Below, one piece after another: positions 36,157 to 45,304 of a stretch of DNA of 58,006 nucleotides. Position numbers and translations under genes: made by a program. This DNA is from Aestuariivita sp. (lineage in GTDB: Bacteria > Pseudomonadota > Alphaproteobacteria > Rhodobacterales > Rhodobacteraceae), in NCBI GenBank assembly GCA_026709985.1, contig JAPORY010000093.1:1-58006 (forward strand), given 5' to 3'. The notes under the pieces were generated by a model that saw only the letters and a program-made list of their open reading frames with translations, had not been told where the DNA came from and searched no databases. Numbering within the stretch: position 1 is the stretch's first letter; each line of letters starts with the position of its first letter.

Positions 36157-36606
36157 ATGGCAGACTGTCCCGATTATATTGAGAAAGCTAAAAAAGGCGA
36201 TTCTTCAATATATGTAAGAGTAGGTATTTCTTATAAAGAAGAAACCGAAGAAATTTATTTTTCTGTTCAGAATTCAGGATGGTTTATTACAAGCGTCAAT
36301 AATGAAGAGGGCAGTGCTAGGTATCATAGAAATCTTTTTGAGAAAATGGCAAGGTTACTAGAAGAAGCGGACGCGAAACCAAGACCTGAATTCACAGAAA
36401 ATTCTAAAACAAAAGAACCGACAGAACTCAATAAAGCAAGAGATGCGTTAAACGTTATTCGGAATCAAATTGAGAATTTACCTGAAAATCCAAATACGAT
36501 CGAGGTTGGTCGCCTAATTGAACAGATTTATCGTAAAGCGAGTGACTGGAGAGCAGAAAATCAAAAGATTGTTCTTGAATTCAAAGAACCAAAGAAAAAT
36601 GCTTAG
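36157..36606 (+). CDS. Hypothetical protein, AT-rich accessory gene
   Basis: A 149-residue hydrophilic protein with no recognised domain. AAGGA lies about nine bases before ATG 36157. The C-terminal half (RDALNVIRNQIENL and IEQIYRKASDWR) looks helical. Base composition is clearly richer in A and T than the housekeeping genes, suggesting acquisition. It overlaps the next small gene by eight bases. Confidence 0.6.
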   Translation: MADCPDYIEKAKKGDSSIYVRVGISYKEETEEIYFSVQNSGWFITSVNNEEGSARYHRNLFEKMARLLEEADAKPRPEFTENSKTKEPTELNKARDALNVIRNQIENLPENPNTIEVGRLIEQIYRKASDWRAENQKIVLEFKEPKKNA

Positions 36607-36769
36607 AGTATTTTTGATCCGTTATAAAGAAACTATAAATCATCAATTGGGAACGTTTCAGGATATCGAAACAGCCCAAAGACGTGCAAGAAATTATGCA
36701 AATCCGAGTCCTAAAGATTCAGTCTTCATAATTGAAGTAAGACAGAACCGAATAGTTAGAATTCGGTAA
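36599..36769 (+). CDS. Small hypothetical protein
   Basis: A 56-residue basic protein beginning MLRVFLIRYKETINHQLGTF. It starts at the ATG inside the end of the preceding gene; the longer open frame from 36518 has no ribosome site. The alternation of a short strand, a helix (IETAQRRARNYA) and two strands suggests a compact alpha-beta fold. Function unknown; the overlap suggests it works with its neighbour. Confidence 0.5.
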   Translation: MLRVFLIRYKETINHQLGTFQDIETAQRRARNYANPSPKDSVFIIEVRQNRIVRIR

Positions 36770-36809
36770 GTGATTCAAATCTCTCTAAACAATCTCTCTA
36801 AATATCAAC

Positions 36810-36929
36810 ATGACGCCTAATACTCAAACGGATTTTAACTTCTGGATGGAATTACTCACTAACTATAAAGATAGTTGGAATAGAATTATTTATCTTCATT
36901 ATAAGAAACAACTTAAATCTTCTGACTGA
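36810..36929 (+). CDS. Possible 39-residue small protein
   Basis: ATG 36810 opens a 40-codon frame rich in aromatic residues (FNFWMELL, SWNRIIYLHYKK). There is no strong ribosome site and no recognised family. It is included because it is collinear with the two preceding AT-rich genes. Chance is a real alternative. Confidence 0.2.
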   Translation: MTPNTQTDFNFWMELLTNYKDSWNRIIYLHYKKQLKSSD

Positions 36930-37397
36930 TGAAAGGAGAGTTGAGGATTTCGTGGCTTATCACGTAGAGAGAGAAACTTTTCTTAAGATTCAGTTAGCAT
37001 CTACTCATTAGAAATCATTAAAATTTCGACCAATGAATAAATACAAGAGTAAGAAAATATCAGTTTTTGTATGAAACTTCTATTTGCAAGAACAAACTAT
37101 GATCAACCGCCCGAAATTTTAGCCCGAAGTATGAAATGGCTTCGCCGTCCTCTTGATCGTTTATATTGGAAGAAAATGGCGGATAGTAGGTGTGGTGGTA
37201 CGCCTAATGGTGGGCGACTTCAGCTTCACGAGAACAAACGGGTCTGAGACCGGACGCCTTCACCCCCCGCGAAGTGTCTCCAACCGCTTGCTTGCGAACG
37301 AACCGCAAAATGCGGCCTAGTCCACAGTGGCAAGTGGTCTGAGTCCCGTCCGGTCTCACGATCCTCACCTAGACAAAGTCTAAGGCGACATTCATGT
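36930..37397. other. AT-rich spacer and IS110 left flank
   Basis: No supported gene. The right half (about 37190-37397) changes to a GC-rich composition with a GTCTGAGACCGGAC-like palindromic stretch near 37240, and is probably the untranslated left end of the IS110 remnant. IS110 elements carry a long non-coding end of this kind. Confidence 0.4.
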
Positions 37398-38668
37398 ATG
37401 GATGACAAATTACATCTTGTCGACCCCAAAGCGGCGGGTATCGACATTCACAAGATGGCCATCACGGTATCGACCCGTCTTGTCGATGGGGCTGGTGCCC
37501 CGCAAACGGCAACCGACGAATTCTCGGCGTTACCGTCGGGTATCATCGAAATAGTGGCTTGGCGGCAAGCGCAGCAAATTGCGGCGGCGCTGCTGGAAGG
37601 CACCGGCATTGAGTGGGCGGCACCGTTTGACACTCTAGCAAAGGTTGGAATCGAACTGATCTTAGTGCCCGCCCACAGCCGGTCAAATAAATCAAGGGAC
37701 GCGCCGCCGACGTTGCCGATAGCATTTGGCTCGCTCGGTGGCGTCAACTTGGTCTCGCGCTGGCGAGTTTCGTGCCAGATCGCACCTCCCGAAAGCTTCG
37801 GAGTTGATGTCGGACACGGCGAAAGGAGGTCGCGGAGCAGAACCGTTTACGGATCTGTACGCAGAAAATCATTGACCGCGCCGGGGTTCAGATCGGCGGG
37901 ATCCTAACCGATATCTTTGGTCGGAACGGCCGGCGCATCCTCGATAGGCTGGCTCAGGGTCTTCCGGCTGGCGTTATCCTAGCGAGTTTATCGCGACAGG
38001 TTCGAACCAAGCTGGACCGGCTCGGAGACGCCTTAACCCTCGAACGTGATGGCAGTAATCGGTTCTTGTGATCGCAACGGCTGCAACGGTATGACGAGAT
38101 GGCCCGACACCTTCAGAAGCTAGAAGCCGAGATTGTGAAAGGCCTTGCGCCGTGGCAGGAGCAACTTCAGCGTGTGATGACAATCTCGGGCCTTAGTTTG
38201 ACCTCGGCCGGTGATCTCTTCGTTGCGATTGATCCTGACCTTGAGGTGTTTCCTTCTCTGGACAAGCTGGCAGCTTGGGCGGGCTTATGGCCGGGCAATA
38301 ACGAGAGCGACGGCAAGCGTCGTTCTGGTAAAACCCTCAGCGGGAACAAGCATCTCAAGACCGCCCTCGTTGCGTGTGCCCATGGGGCCAGTCGCACCAA
38401 AGGATGCCAGTGCGAAGGATATCATCGGTCACTGAAGCTGCGGCGTGGCGATAAGAAAGCGACGGTCGCAACCGCTCACAAACGGCTTCGGGTGATCTAC
38501 TCGTGTCTGAAAACGCAAACACTATACCGTGATCCCCACATTGATTATGACAAATTAATGGTCGAAAGAAACGCACCGCGTTGGCTCAAGATGCTCGCCG
38601 AGTTCGGCAAGGGGTCTCATTCGGGGTGGCCCAAAACCAGCAAAGTTCACGCGCTATACGGAATTTGA
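37398..38668 (+). pseudogene. IS110-family transposase, frameshifted
   Basis: The first frame (37398 to about 37700) begins MDDKLHLVDPKAAGIDIHKM, the DEDD-type N-terminal strand of IS110 transposases (VGIDIHK-like). The C-terminal Transposase_20 part is in another frame from 38099: ISGLSLTSAGDLFVAIDPD, AAWAGLWPGNNESDGKRRSG and KKATVATAHKRLRVIYSCLK. The middle (about 37640-38090) has stops in every continuous reading, so the gene is inactive. IS110 elements lack terminal inverted repeats, and the ends could not be fixed. Confidence 0.85.
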
Positions 38669-38754
38669 ATACGCCTTTTTTTCCGTAGATGACCCCTGCG
38701 GGAGTATGGTTGCCTCTACGAACAGATTGTCTATCGACAAAGCCCTCTGCAATT

Positions 38755-38970
38755 TCACATCAAACCCGTCTCATTGGGTTCGGGCGATTGGCACGGCGCA
38801 ACCGTAAGAACCGTGGGCAAGGCAAGCCTGAGACTTTCGACGTTCTCAGAATGACGCATGATGGTGCCGTAACGAGAACGGGAAAGTTTAGGGTCGGACG
38901 AAAACCGATGCGCAAACGGGTGCAACGCCCTCTTACGCGCATCAAGGCGGCGGTCCGCAAGAGGGCGACC
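38755..38970 (+). pseudogene. Group II intron reverse transcriptase/maturase fragment
   Basis: The frame reads TRLIGFGRLARRNRKNRGQGKPETFDVLRMTH in pieces that match the segment just after the catalytic domain of bacterial group II intron proteins (usually TRLIEFGR, then GKPETFDFLGFTH). GKFRVGRKPMRKRVQ follows, matching the start of the maturase X domain. The catalytic YxDD part and the rest of domain X are missing. It is a relic directly fused to an IS fragment. Confidence 0.7.
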
Positions 38971-39272
38971 ACGACCGGACGAATGCGGTCTGAATAAAAG
39001 TCTCGACCGGCTTCAGATCCAGAACCGCGACAAAACGCTGGTGGTTGGCCGTTAGCGGACCGAGATCCTCAGCAAGGGTCGGAAACAATTCCCCTTGAAA
39101 TCGATTCCAGATATCGGCTATAGTGTTCGCTAAGGGCATGGGACAAACGCCTCTGTATTTTGTGTTGGTCACAATCTAATATACAAAGGGTTGTCTTATG
39201 TCCAACGTTTTCAAAAAAAATCGCCTGTTTTCAGGAAAAAATCGTTCGCCTGATGAATTTTGCAAGAGGCTC
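38942..39272 (-). mobile_element. 5' end of a second IS5/IS1182-like element
   Basis: The right edge carries the outer end sequence GAGCCTCTTGCAAAATTC (as reverse complement, ending at 39272). The transposase N-terminus (start at about 39139, MPLANTIADIWNRFQGELF) then reads leftward and continues LTANHQRFVAVLDLKPVET. The frame stops after about 65 residues, where it meets intron-derived DNA, so the rest was lost. The same end sequence opens the element at the right window edge (57947). Confidence 0.8.
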
Positions 39273-39962
39273 AATGGATTATTTCCATAATAGCCCTGCC
39301 CAGAGTAAACAGCCAGACAGTATGTTCTCTCCGGGTGCGCCCGAAGGGTATTTTGCCACAATGTCAGGGTTCCAAGGTAACCGCTGTTTCCTTGTTTCCC
39401 TGGATTGCTGACCTAGACAAGCTGAGGCAAACAGTTCGCTAGTCTCGCCATATTTCAGGTAAAAAGGCGGCTCTATTCTGCAGTTATCAGGAGTATCGAA
39501 TAATTCGCACTGCCTTTCATAGTTTCCAAAATTTGGCTCTAAATCCGCCGAGCAAGTGATTTCCCATTCCCGATTTGAGTTGATCGTTGCGGTCGTAGGA
39601 AAGGTAAAGCCCTAACCTTCAACACGATTCAATTTACCGGTCTCTTGCGCCATACCCGGCGCGGCGGTCACCATAGCCACCAACGCGGCGGCGAGTGTAA
39701 CTAGAAATCGTTTTGCGCCAGTGTTTCGGCTCTTTCGGATCGGCGGCGGGTATTCAGTCGTTTCATGTGATGTTCCTCCCTTGGTTCACCCGCCGGTCAA
39801 GGAAGATAAACTGGCGGGCATTAGGGCAGCATGCGGGAGTTTTCTAGCCCGGGACCGGCGGGATCATCAATCTTGTTCTTGCCAAGGGGCGCGGATAGTC
39901 TCAAGCCGCTACAGTTAGGGAAAGGCGGTCAATACCGCCCTTGTGTGTTGCGAAACGTCGTG
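39273..39962. other. Stretch with a decayed secreted-protein gene
   Basis: No intact gene is visible. On the minus strand, GGAGG then ATG near 39766 opens a short frame that stops after 21 codons. In another frame at about 39606-39714 a typical signal peptide appears (KRFLVTLAAALVAMVTAAPGMAQ followed by ETGKLNRVEG and a stop), but it has no start codon. It looks like the frameshifted, truncated start of a secreted protein similar in style to the two secreted proteins nearby. Confidence 0.45.
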
Positions 39963-40691
39963 TCAGCAACCCGGTGCGCGGGGTGACCAGGGTGCCGCCC
40001 CCATGTTTCGGTTGGCCACGCGGTCGAAAGCGGACTGCGCCACGATTTCGGGGGCGCGGGTGTCCTCAAACGTCAATGTCATCGTGCCGCTTGAGCCGCC
40101 GCCCAGGACACACGCGGAACGGTCTGTCTCCGTCACGCCCATTGGCTCTATTTCGGGAAAATCGCCGCCCGTCCATGTATCGGTACCGTTTTCCACTGTA
40201 CAGGATCCATAAACCTCCCACGTGGTCGTGACTCCGGTGGGATCGCTGGTCGAAAAGTGCACGGTGCCCTTTCCGCCCCGGCCCAGGCCCGGCTTGTTCC
40301 GGACCCGGACGATGGTGTTTTCCTCGTCAAGGGTTACGGTAATCGGACCGTCCTGCCAATCTCCCCCATCCCGAAACTGGATATCTCCATTTCTGTGATC
40401 GGAGATGATTCTGCCACCCATTCTGCTGCCGGCGGAAAGCCTCACCGTCGGAACGCCTTCATTGGTGTAACGGTCCTCAAGGAAGCGCTGGCCGCGGAGC
40501 TGGATACGGATTCGGAATTCACTGCCGCTACAGCCCTGCAGGGCGCCCCCGGCGCTGTGGAGCATGATGTTTCCGGGGCTGGGCCACTCCGCGTCCGCCG
40601 GCCCGGCCATGAGCGTGGCCATCATCGCCGCAGCCAGGATCCCCGCCCTGACCATGATTGAGGGGCGGCTGCTGTGGTGGTTTCTGATCAT
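39963..40691 (-). CDS. Predicted secreted protein of unknown function
   Basis: A 242-residue protein with a signal peptide: basic MIRNHHSSRPSIMVR, then the hydrophobic AGILAAAMMATLMAG and cleavage at ADA-EW near residue 35. ATG 40691 is chosen because AGGTGA lies about seven bases upstream; an open frame to 40904 precedes it. The mature part is rich in beta-type strands and Gly/Thr, with Cys residues near the start, middle and C-terminus that could pair. No family is recognised. GC content is higher than around it, and it faces away from a second secreted-protein gene at 41107. Confidence 0.65.
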   Translation of the reverse strand: MIRNHHSSRPSIMVRAGILAAAMMATLMAGPADAEWPSPGNIMLHSAGGALQGCSGSEFRIRIQLRGQRFLEDRYTNEGVPTVRLSAGSRMGGRIISDHRNGDIQFRDGGDWQDGPITVTLDEENTIVRVRNKPGLGRGGKGTVHFSTSDPTGVTTTWEVYGSCTVENGTDTWTGGDFPEIEPMGVTETDRSACVLGGGSSGTMTLTFEDTRAPEIVAQSAFDRVANRNMGAAPWSPRAPGC

Positions 40692-41106
40692 GTTGTCACC
40701 TATGTATGTGTGTAACTGTGTTTTCCGGGATATCCGGTGGTCAGAATGGCGAAAAGCGCCTGGATTCAGGTCAATGCCAAAATTCCCATGGTGGATTACG
40801 TACCTTTGTTGGGACAAACCCATGAAGCTAGGATCGCCCGACCGATCGGTGCTGAAGGCGGCCACAGGGGGCGGGCGGGGGGTAAGAGCGTTTAGGATAT
40901 TCATGGTCTATTCTCCGATATTGATGGCCTTTTACTTTCCGTATGGAGAACGGGTTTAGGAGTCAATAACGGAGGATTTATCAAGGATTCAAGAGTATGC
41001 CTGCTTCAGAAAGCGATCTTCCCTTGCAGCAAGGTATATAATCCCCAAACTTTTTGACCGACACCCATACGGGAATTAAAGCAATTTACTTCAGAGTAGA
41101 CCGACA
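40692..41106. other. Divergent promoter region between two secreted-protein genes
   Basis: About 415 bp with no supported coding sequence. It should contain the promoters of the divergent genes at 40691 and 41107. Nothing else was recognised. Confidence 0.45.
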
Positions 41107-41631
41107 ATGAAAGCACCGAACACCCCCCTAACTAGAATTCTATTTACCGCGCTGGCGACAATGATGACCGCGCCGGTATGGGCGCAAATGCTACCTGAAA
41201 TCAGCATTCGGCCTGCTAATGTGGACACTGTAATAGCAGAAAGCCTTATACTTCCCTGTAATACAGCAGGGAGTAATCGGGGTCTGCGGATCCAGATCAG
41301 CGCTAGCCGGCCCGCCAACGGCGTAACCGTCAATACCAGGGCCTTCACCGTTTCCGGCCATGACCGGTTTCGGGACTATGGCGTGCCCCCCTATATCGAA
41401 GATCCGCATAATGGTCCTGTTATTTACCGTCACACAGGTGCCGCGACCTATACAGGTAATTCGACGAGGTGGTTTAGATTGGCGCAATTTAGCGGCGGCA
41501 TGGGCAGCCCCTGCTTCCGGGACGATGCCCTTATTTCTGGCGACAGTGTCATTGAGGTCGTGCTAATGCCTGGCACGGGTTATACGATCAACCCGCAAAT
41601 GCGGACAGTTCGGTTAACTGTTAGGGACTAG
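41107..41631 (+). CDS. Predicted secreted protein of unknown function
   Basis: A 174-residue protein with a signal peptide: MKAPNTPLTR, a hydrophobic ILFTALATMMTAP stretch and cleavage at VWA-QM near residue 26. The mature part holds two Cys (PCNTAG near 51 and SPCFRDD near 140) and strand-like segments ending in VIEVVLMPGTGYTINP and VRLTVRD. The same general plan (signal peptide, beta-rich, few Cys) occurs in the minus-strand neighbour at 39963, so they may be distant relatives. No enzyme motif is visible. It ends 44 bp before the convergent small-peptide gene. Confidence 0.65.
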   Translation: MKAPNTPLTRILFTALATMMTAPVWAQMLPEISIRPANVDTVIAESLILPCNTAGSNRGLRIQISASRPANGVTVNTRAFTVSGHDRFRDYGVPPYIEDPHNGPVIYRHTGAATYTGNSTRWFRLAQFSGGMGSPCFRDDALISGDSVIEVVLMPGTGYTINPQMRTVRLTVRD

Positions 41632-41675
41632 GGCGAGGAGAGGTGCGACAACTAAAACAAAAGACCAGTTGGGTA

Positions 41676-41903
41676 TTACCCCGCCTCGGGAGGCAATGCA
41701 GTTGGAATGCTGTACCCAACCGTAATACTCGGGACAGTTCCGTATGCAGTTGGCATTGTTGGTTGAACATAACTATCCGCCGGAGTCACGATGTATCCAT
41801 CGGCAATTAATTGTTGCAACATTTCACCCGCAGTAATTGATTGTTTCTCTGCCTTGGATGGTGCATCGACCTGGTGTTGCTCGGTTGCAAAAGTGTCAGA
41901 CAT
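41676..41903 (-). CDS. 75-residue peptide, candidate RiPP precursor
   Basis: GGAGGTGA lies about five bases before ATG 41903, the strongest ribosome site in this accessory region, so this is probably a real gene. The product has a hydrophilic, leader-like N-terminus (KQSITAGEMLQQLIADGY near 20-37, helical) and a C-terminal half rich in Thr, Ser, Pro, Tyr and Gly. In that half a PTA-aromatic/aliphatic element recurs (MPTAY near 50-54 and IPTAL near 66-70). There is no Cys, and nine Ser/Thr residues follow the leader-like helix. This plan suits a substrate for Ser/Thr heterocyclisation by a YcaO enzyme, but the enzyme gene is 40 kb away. A short structural protein is the alternative. Confidence 0.5.
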   Translation of the reverse strand: MSDTFATEQHQVDAPSKAEKQSITAGEMLQQLIADGYIVTPADSYVQPTMPTAYGTVPSITVGYSIPTALPPEAG

Positions 41904-42042
41904 AGTTTCACCTCCTCTGGTGATTGAGTGGCTGACAGACTGTTGCTCAGGACAAGTTTACCACCACGAACAAATTATACCACCCTAAATACAATGCTTG
42001 CTTGGATACCCCCCACCCCATTAACTTAGTGGGGGCTAGATT

Positions 42043-43624
42043 TCAGGCCGTTCCGGCGGATTTTTCGGACGTTTCGGTTGGTTTTGACGGCTTCCATTTG
42101 CCGATGGTTTTTTGTGAGACGCGATGATGGGCTCGGTTTGGGCGCGTCAAGCACAGGCAATCGGCAACCTTGGCGATGGCGTGATTAATGGCATCGGCAC
42201 CGTTGGCATAAAAATGCAAGAGCAATCCTTCGAAGCCGTCGTATGCGGCCGTCAGTGCCGGCTTAGAGTTGGCCGGTAGGCGGTATTGGGCGTGGGCACC
42301 ACCGGGCCATTGACGGGGCCATTGACGGGGCCATTGACGTAGTCTTCGCATTGGTTTGATAGGATGCGGGCTAGCGCGACTAGCGTTAAGCCGGCATAGA
42401 TTTCCTGTTGCCCGCCGCGGCGGCTGTCGCATGGAAGTTTTCAATCGTGAGCGTTGGTTTAATTTGTTTGTAGAGTTCTTCGATGCTCCATCGTTGGTGG
42501 TACCGGTTGCCGAGGGCTTTCGCCGGATAGGTCTTGCGGTCGAGTAGGGTTGTGACCAACACCCATTCGGGCCATTTAGGGGCGCGTAACAGGCGCACAA
42601 CTAGTGGCGGTGCTTGGTGCTGGTGGGGCCGTAGGGTGATGATTTTATCGAAGCAATCGGGGGTTGTCGCCGCGGTAAAGACGGCGTGTAAGCCACGGTT
42701 GTGATGATGCTGCAACAGGTCGCGGGCGTAGTAGCCACGATCATAGACGATGAGATCGCCGGGTCGCAGGTTTTCGAGATGCTGTTTGGCGGCGGCGCGT
42801 TCATCACGGTCGGCGGTGAAGCTAACATCCCAAGGGATTTAGGCAGATCATTGATACAAGCAACTGACGAGCCCCTGGGGATAAGCGGCGGTGGGTCCGG
42901 GGCGGAGGAAATTGTCCGGTTGTAAGGATTTTGGCCGGTTCATCTTGGTGCCATCGACCGCGAAGGTGCGATGTTGGCGCCAATGATACGGTTGGCAATT
43001 GCGGGTGCTCAGGATCGCTTAGTGCCGGTCAGCAAAGGCTTTGGGGTCGAGTTTCTCGCGGGCTTTACACCTGGCCGCGCCGGAGACGGGTTTGCTTTGA
43101 TAGCGGGGCACCTGTTGTTGGCCCTGTCGCCAGAGTTGTGAGCGGGTGATTTCGTAGCCTTGTCGATGCGTGGCGTTGATCAATCGGAACAAAAATAGGA
43201 TAATCAACAGCGTGTTGATGGCGCGTCGGCGTTGCCGCCATTGGCCATCATCGTGAGTTGCCACCTGCTTGGCGGCCCCGCGGATGGCTTGCCGTCGCTG
43301 TTGCGGGGCCGAGTGATCGGGCCGGTTGCGCAAGACCGCTCGGGCGTTTGGAACCAGCGGCTTGAGGGACACCTCTTTTTGCGTTTGATCCTTTTTCCGG
43401 CCCAGCGTTTGCCCCACTTTTTGCCATCCCGCCGCTTGATAGCTGGTGCCACGGTAGCGGCTCGGATCAACAAAGGTTTCGAGCAACACCGGTCGAAAGC
43501 GGTACCGCTGCTCACAGTCTTTGGGTACTTGCCGGGCCGCGAGCCCCAACACCTGCGAAGCTAGATTGTGTACCTTAACCCACGGCAGATTTTGACTTTG
43601 GTGGGGGGATGTCTTGAGAGACAT
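42043..43624 (-). pseudogene. IS4-family transposase, multiply frameshifted
   Basis: Reading leftward, 43624-43019 encodes an N-terminal domain (VHNLASQVLGLAARQVPKDC, LLETFVDPSRYRGTSYQAAG), followed by ARCKAREKLDPKAF, typical of IS4-type proteins. The DDE part is split over other frames: LENLRPGDLIVYDRGYYARD near 42750, LVTTLLDRKTYPAKALGNRY, and RWSIEELYKQIKPTLTIENF near 42430-42490 with the catalytic-region YREK-like motif. At least three frame breaks make it inactive. A 12-bp unit, GGGGCCATTGAC, is repeated three times at about 42303-42340. Confidence 0.85.
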
Positions 43625-43922
43625 GCTTGTTCCGTAAATATATTCCGATAATCATTGATCGGAGAGTCCGTGCAGCCGATAGGGACGGATGATGAACTCC
43701 GTTCACTGGGTGTTGGATCTATCGGCGTAATGGCGACATGGAGGCGCGTCTTGCCCTGAGTGACTTGGAGCGTGCGGCTTGATCTGTTCCGGAATTTCTA
43801 AGTTCCGGAATAACAATTTGGATTAGTGCTTACGTGGTGTGGGCACGGGTTGATACTCCATAGAGAGTTATGCTAGAGAGCCGTTATTGGTTGATCTCTC
43901 ACTCTCATGGATGGAGTCAGAG
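43625..43922. other. Short gap between IS4 remnant and toxin gene
   Basis: No coding sequence is supported. It probably includes the outer end of the IS4 remnant and the promoter of the AbiEii-type operon. Confidence 0.35.
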
Positions 43923-44639
43923 ATGGAGTCTCCCATGTCATTGAAGTCCTTCAATACGAATGTGTTGCCGGATCCACAGAAGCGCTTGTGGGACAAATTG
44001 CATGCGACGCCGTCAGATTTTGTCTTATATGGCGGCACGGCGTTAGCGTTGAGGTTGGGGCATCGTGAATCGATCGATTTTGATTTCTTTTCCAAATCTC
44101 CTTTTGCTCCGGACATGCTTAAAGAGAAAATCCCATATCTTGAAGCAGGAGAGGCGATACAAAGCAAAAATAATACACTTACTTGCATTCTAGATCTAAA
44201 GGGTTCTGTTCGAGTTTCATTTTTTGGAGGTTTGCCTATATCCAGCGTCCACGCACCCGATAGAGCCGATGGTCCTGGAATTATGGTCGCATCATTACTG
44301 GATATTGCTGCGACTAAAGTAAAGACGGTGCAATCGCGTAGCAACTCGAAAGACTATATCGACATAGACGCATTGTTGCGGGCGGGGATTAATCTTGAAG
44401 ACGCTTTCGGTGCCGCAGTTTCTGTTTATGGTCCTACATTTCAACCTCTTCTAACACTAAAGGCGCTTAGTTTTTACGGGGACGGAGACCTTGATCAAGT
44501 CCGGGATGACGTTCGTGAGAGACTACGCCGTGCGATTATTGCGGTTGATTTACATTCGATCCCCGTTTTTGAAGCGCGTGAACATCTTGCGATTAAAGAT
44601 GTTGAGACCAATGAAACTGGGTATGAACATGGGTTTTGA
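43923..44639 (+). CDS. AbiEii/AbiGii-type nucleotidyltransferase toxin
   Basis: A 238-residue nucleotidyltransferase-fold protein. FVLYGGTALALRLGHRESIDFDFFSKSPF near residue 30-58 has the GGT(A) loop and the DxDxF acidic pair of the AbiEii group. DIAATKVKTVQSRSNSKDYIDIDALL near 135 supplies the later conserved Lys and Asp. ATG 43923 has GGAG seven bases upstream; ATG 43935 is also possible. AbiEii-type toxins transfer nucleotides to tRNA ends or other targets and can give phage abortive infection. It overlaps the next gene, its likely partner. Confidence 0.88.
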   Translation: MESPMSLKSFNTNVLPDPQKRLWDKLHATPSDFVLYGGTALALRLGHRESIDFDFFSKSPFAPDMLKEKIPYLEAGEAIQSKNNTLTCILDLKGSVRVSFFGGLPISSVHAPDRADGPGIMVASLLDIAATKVKTVQSRSNSKDYIDIDALLRAGINLEDAFGAAVSVYGPTFQPLLTLKALSFYGDGDLDQVRDDVRERLRRAIIAVDLHSIPVFEAREHLAIKDVETNETGYEHGF

Positions 44640-44979
44640 GAACAATATTTCAAAGACCGATCTTCATAAGATCGCAGAACGCGTGGTTTGGTGGCAAAAG
44701 CCCGACGCGGTTCTGCGCAACGACGTTCTCTTCTTGAGCCATGTTATGATTTACGGTTTGGCAAGAGACGTGGACGCGGTGCGGAACGTCTATGGTGACG
44801 ATGCGTTTCGCCACGCCTTGCGCAACGCGTGGCCGGGGATGTTTGATCCGCGGTCTTGGGCCTATTGGCACCTCGTGCTTGATATGCTGCCGACGCCGCC
44901 TCTGCCCACACGGCAGTTTCCCTTCGCACCAGAAGAAGAAAAGGTATCCCTTGATCCCTCACTGCAATGGCACTTCTGA
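44611..44979 (+). CDS. Partner protein of the AbiEii-type toxin, likely antitoxin
   Basis: About 122 residues. The start is uncertain among ATG 44611, 44623 and 44629, all inside the end of the toxin gene. The core VVWWQKPDAVLRNDVLFLSHVMIYGLARDVDAVRNVYGDDAFRHALRNAWPGMFDPRSWAYWHL (in pieces) matches a widespread small protein found next to AbiEii-type genes, with PPLPTRQFP near the end. It has no classical HTH. Overlap and co-orientation support an antitoxin role, which is inferred from gene pairing. Confidence 0.75.
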   Translation: MKLGMNMGFENNISKTDLHKIAERVVWWQKPDAVLRNDVLFLSHVMIYGLARDVDAVRNVYGDDAFRHALRNAWPGMFDPRSWAYWHLVLDMLPTPPLPTRQFPFAPEEEKVSLDPSLQWHF

Positions 44980-44984
44980 ACCCG

Positions 44985-45304
44985 GAACCAGCAAGTGGAA
45001 TAAAATCGCACACCGACTGCTTTCCTTTGTGGGCATCAAATGGTGTGACAAACCGCTCCGTGATCTGGCAAGGATTATCAACCTCGTCAAAGCAACCACG
45101 ACTGATACCGGTTTGAAAGTCTATTGCGTTCTTGATCAGAACCATTGCGAAAAAGGAAAGGCCGTCAGCGACAAAGTCATGGGCTCCTTCAAGCTGGTTC
45201 GAAATTCCTTCCGTGGCGAATGGAATTATTCCGTGTTTCCAAAAAAACTTTCATGGAGCCTTTATTATTTAATGCGCCCTGAGGTTAAACAGTTGCCAAT
45301 TTAA
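44985..45304 (+). pseudogene. ISAzo13-type transposase C-terminal fragment
   Basis: The frame reads GTSKWNKIAHRLLSFVGIKW, then INLVKATTTDTGLKVYCVLD and SFRGEWNYSVFPKK, matching the final third of ISAzo13-family transposases (usually GTSKWNKIEHRLFS and FHGEWNYTI). The N-terminal and catalytic parts are absent. It abuts the toxin-antitoxin pair and has no start codon of its own. Confidence 0.8.

Noticed and set aside
37398-37907. Intact 169-residue IS110 protein
   Set aside because: Only the N-terminus matches. The later part of this frame is out of frame with the C-terminal transposase domain at 38099, so it is a pseudogene.
42303-42340. Three 12-bp tandem repeats as a CRISPR or regulatory array
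   Set aside because: The units are contiguous without spacers and lie in the coding part of a broken IS4 transposase, so they are replication slippage in a pseudogene. No CRISPR array was seen anywhere.
44491-44610. N-terminal extension of the AbiEii partner protein
   Set aside because: This part is a shadow of the toxin's coding sequence in another frame, and the conserved region begins after 44629.
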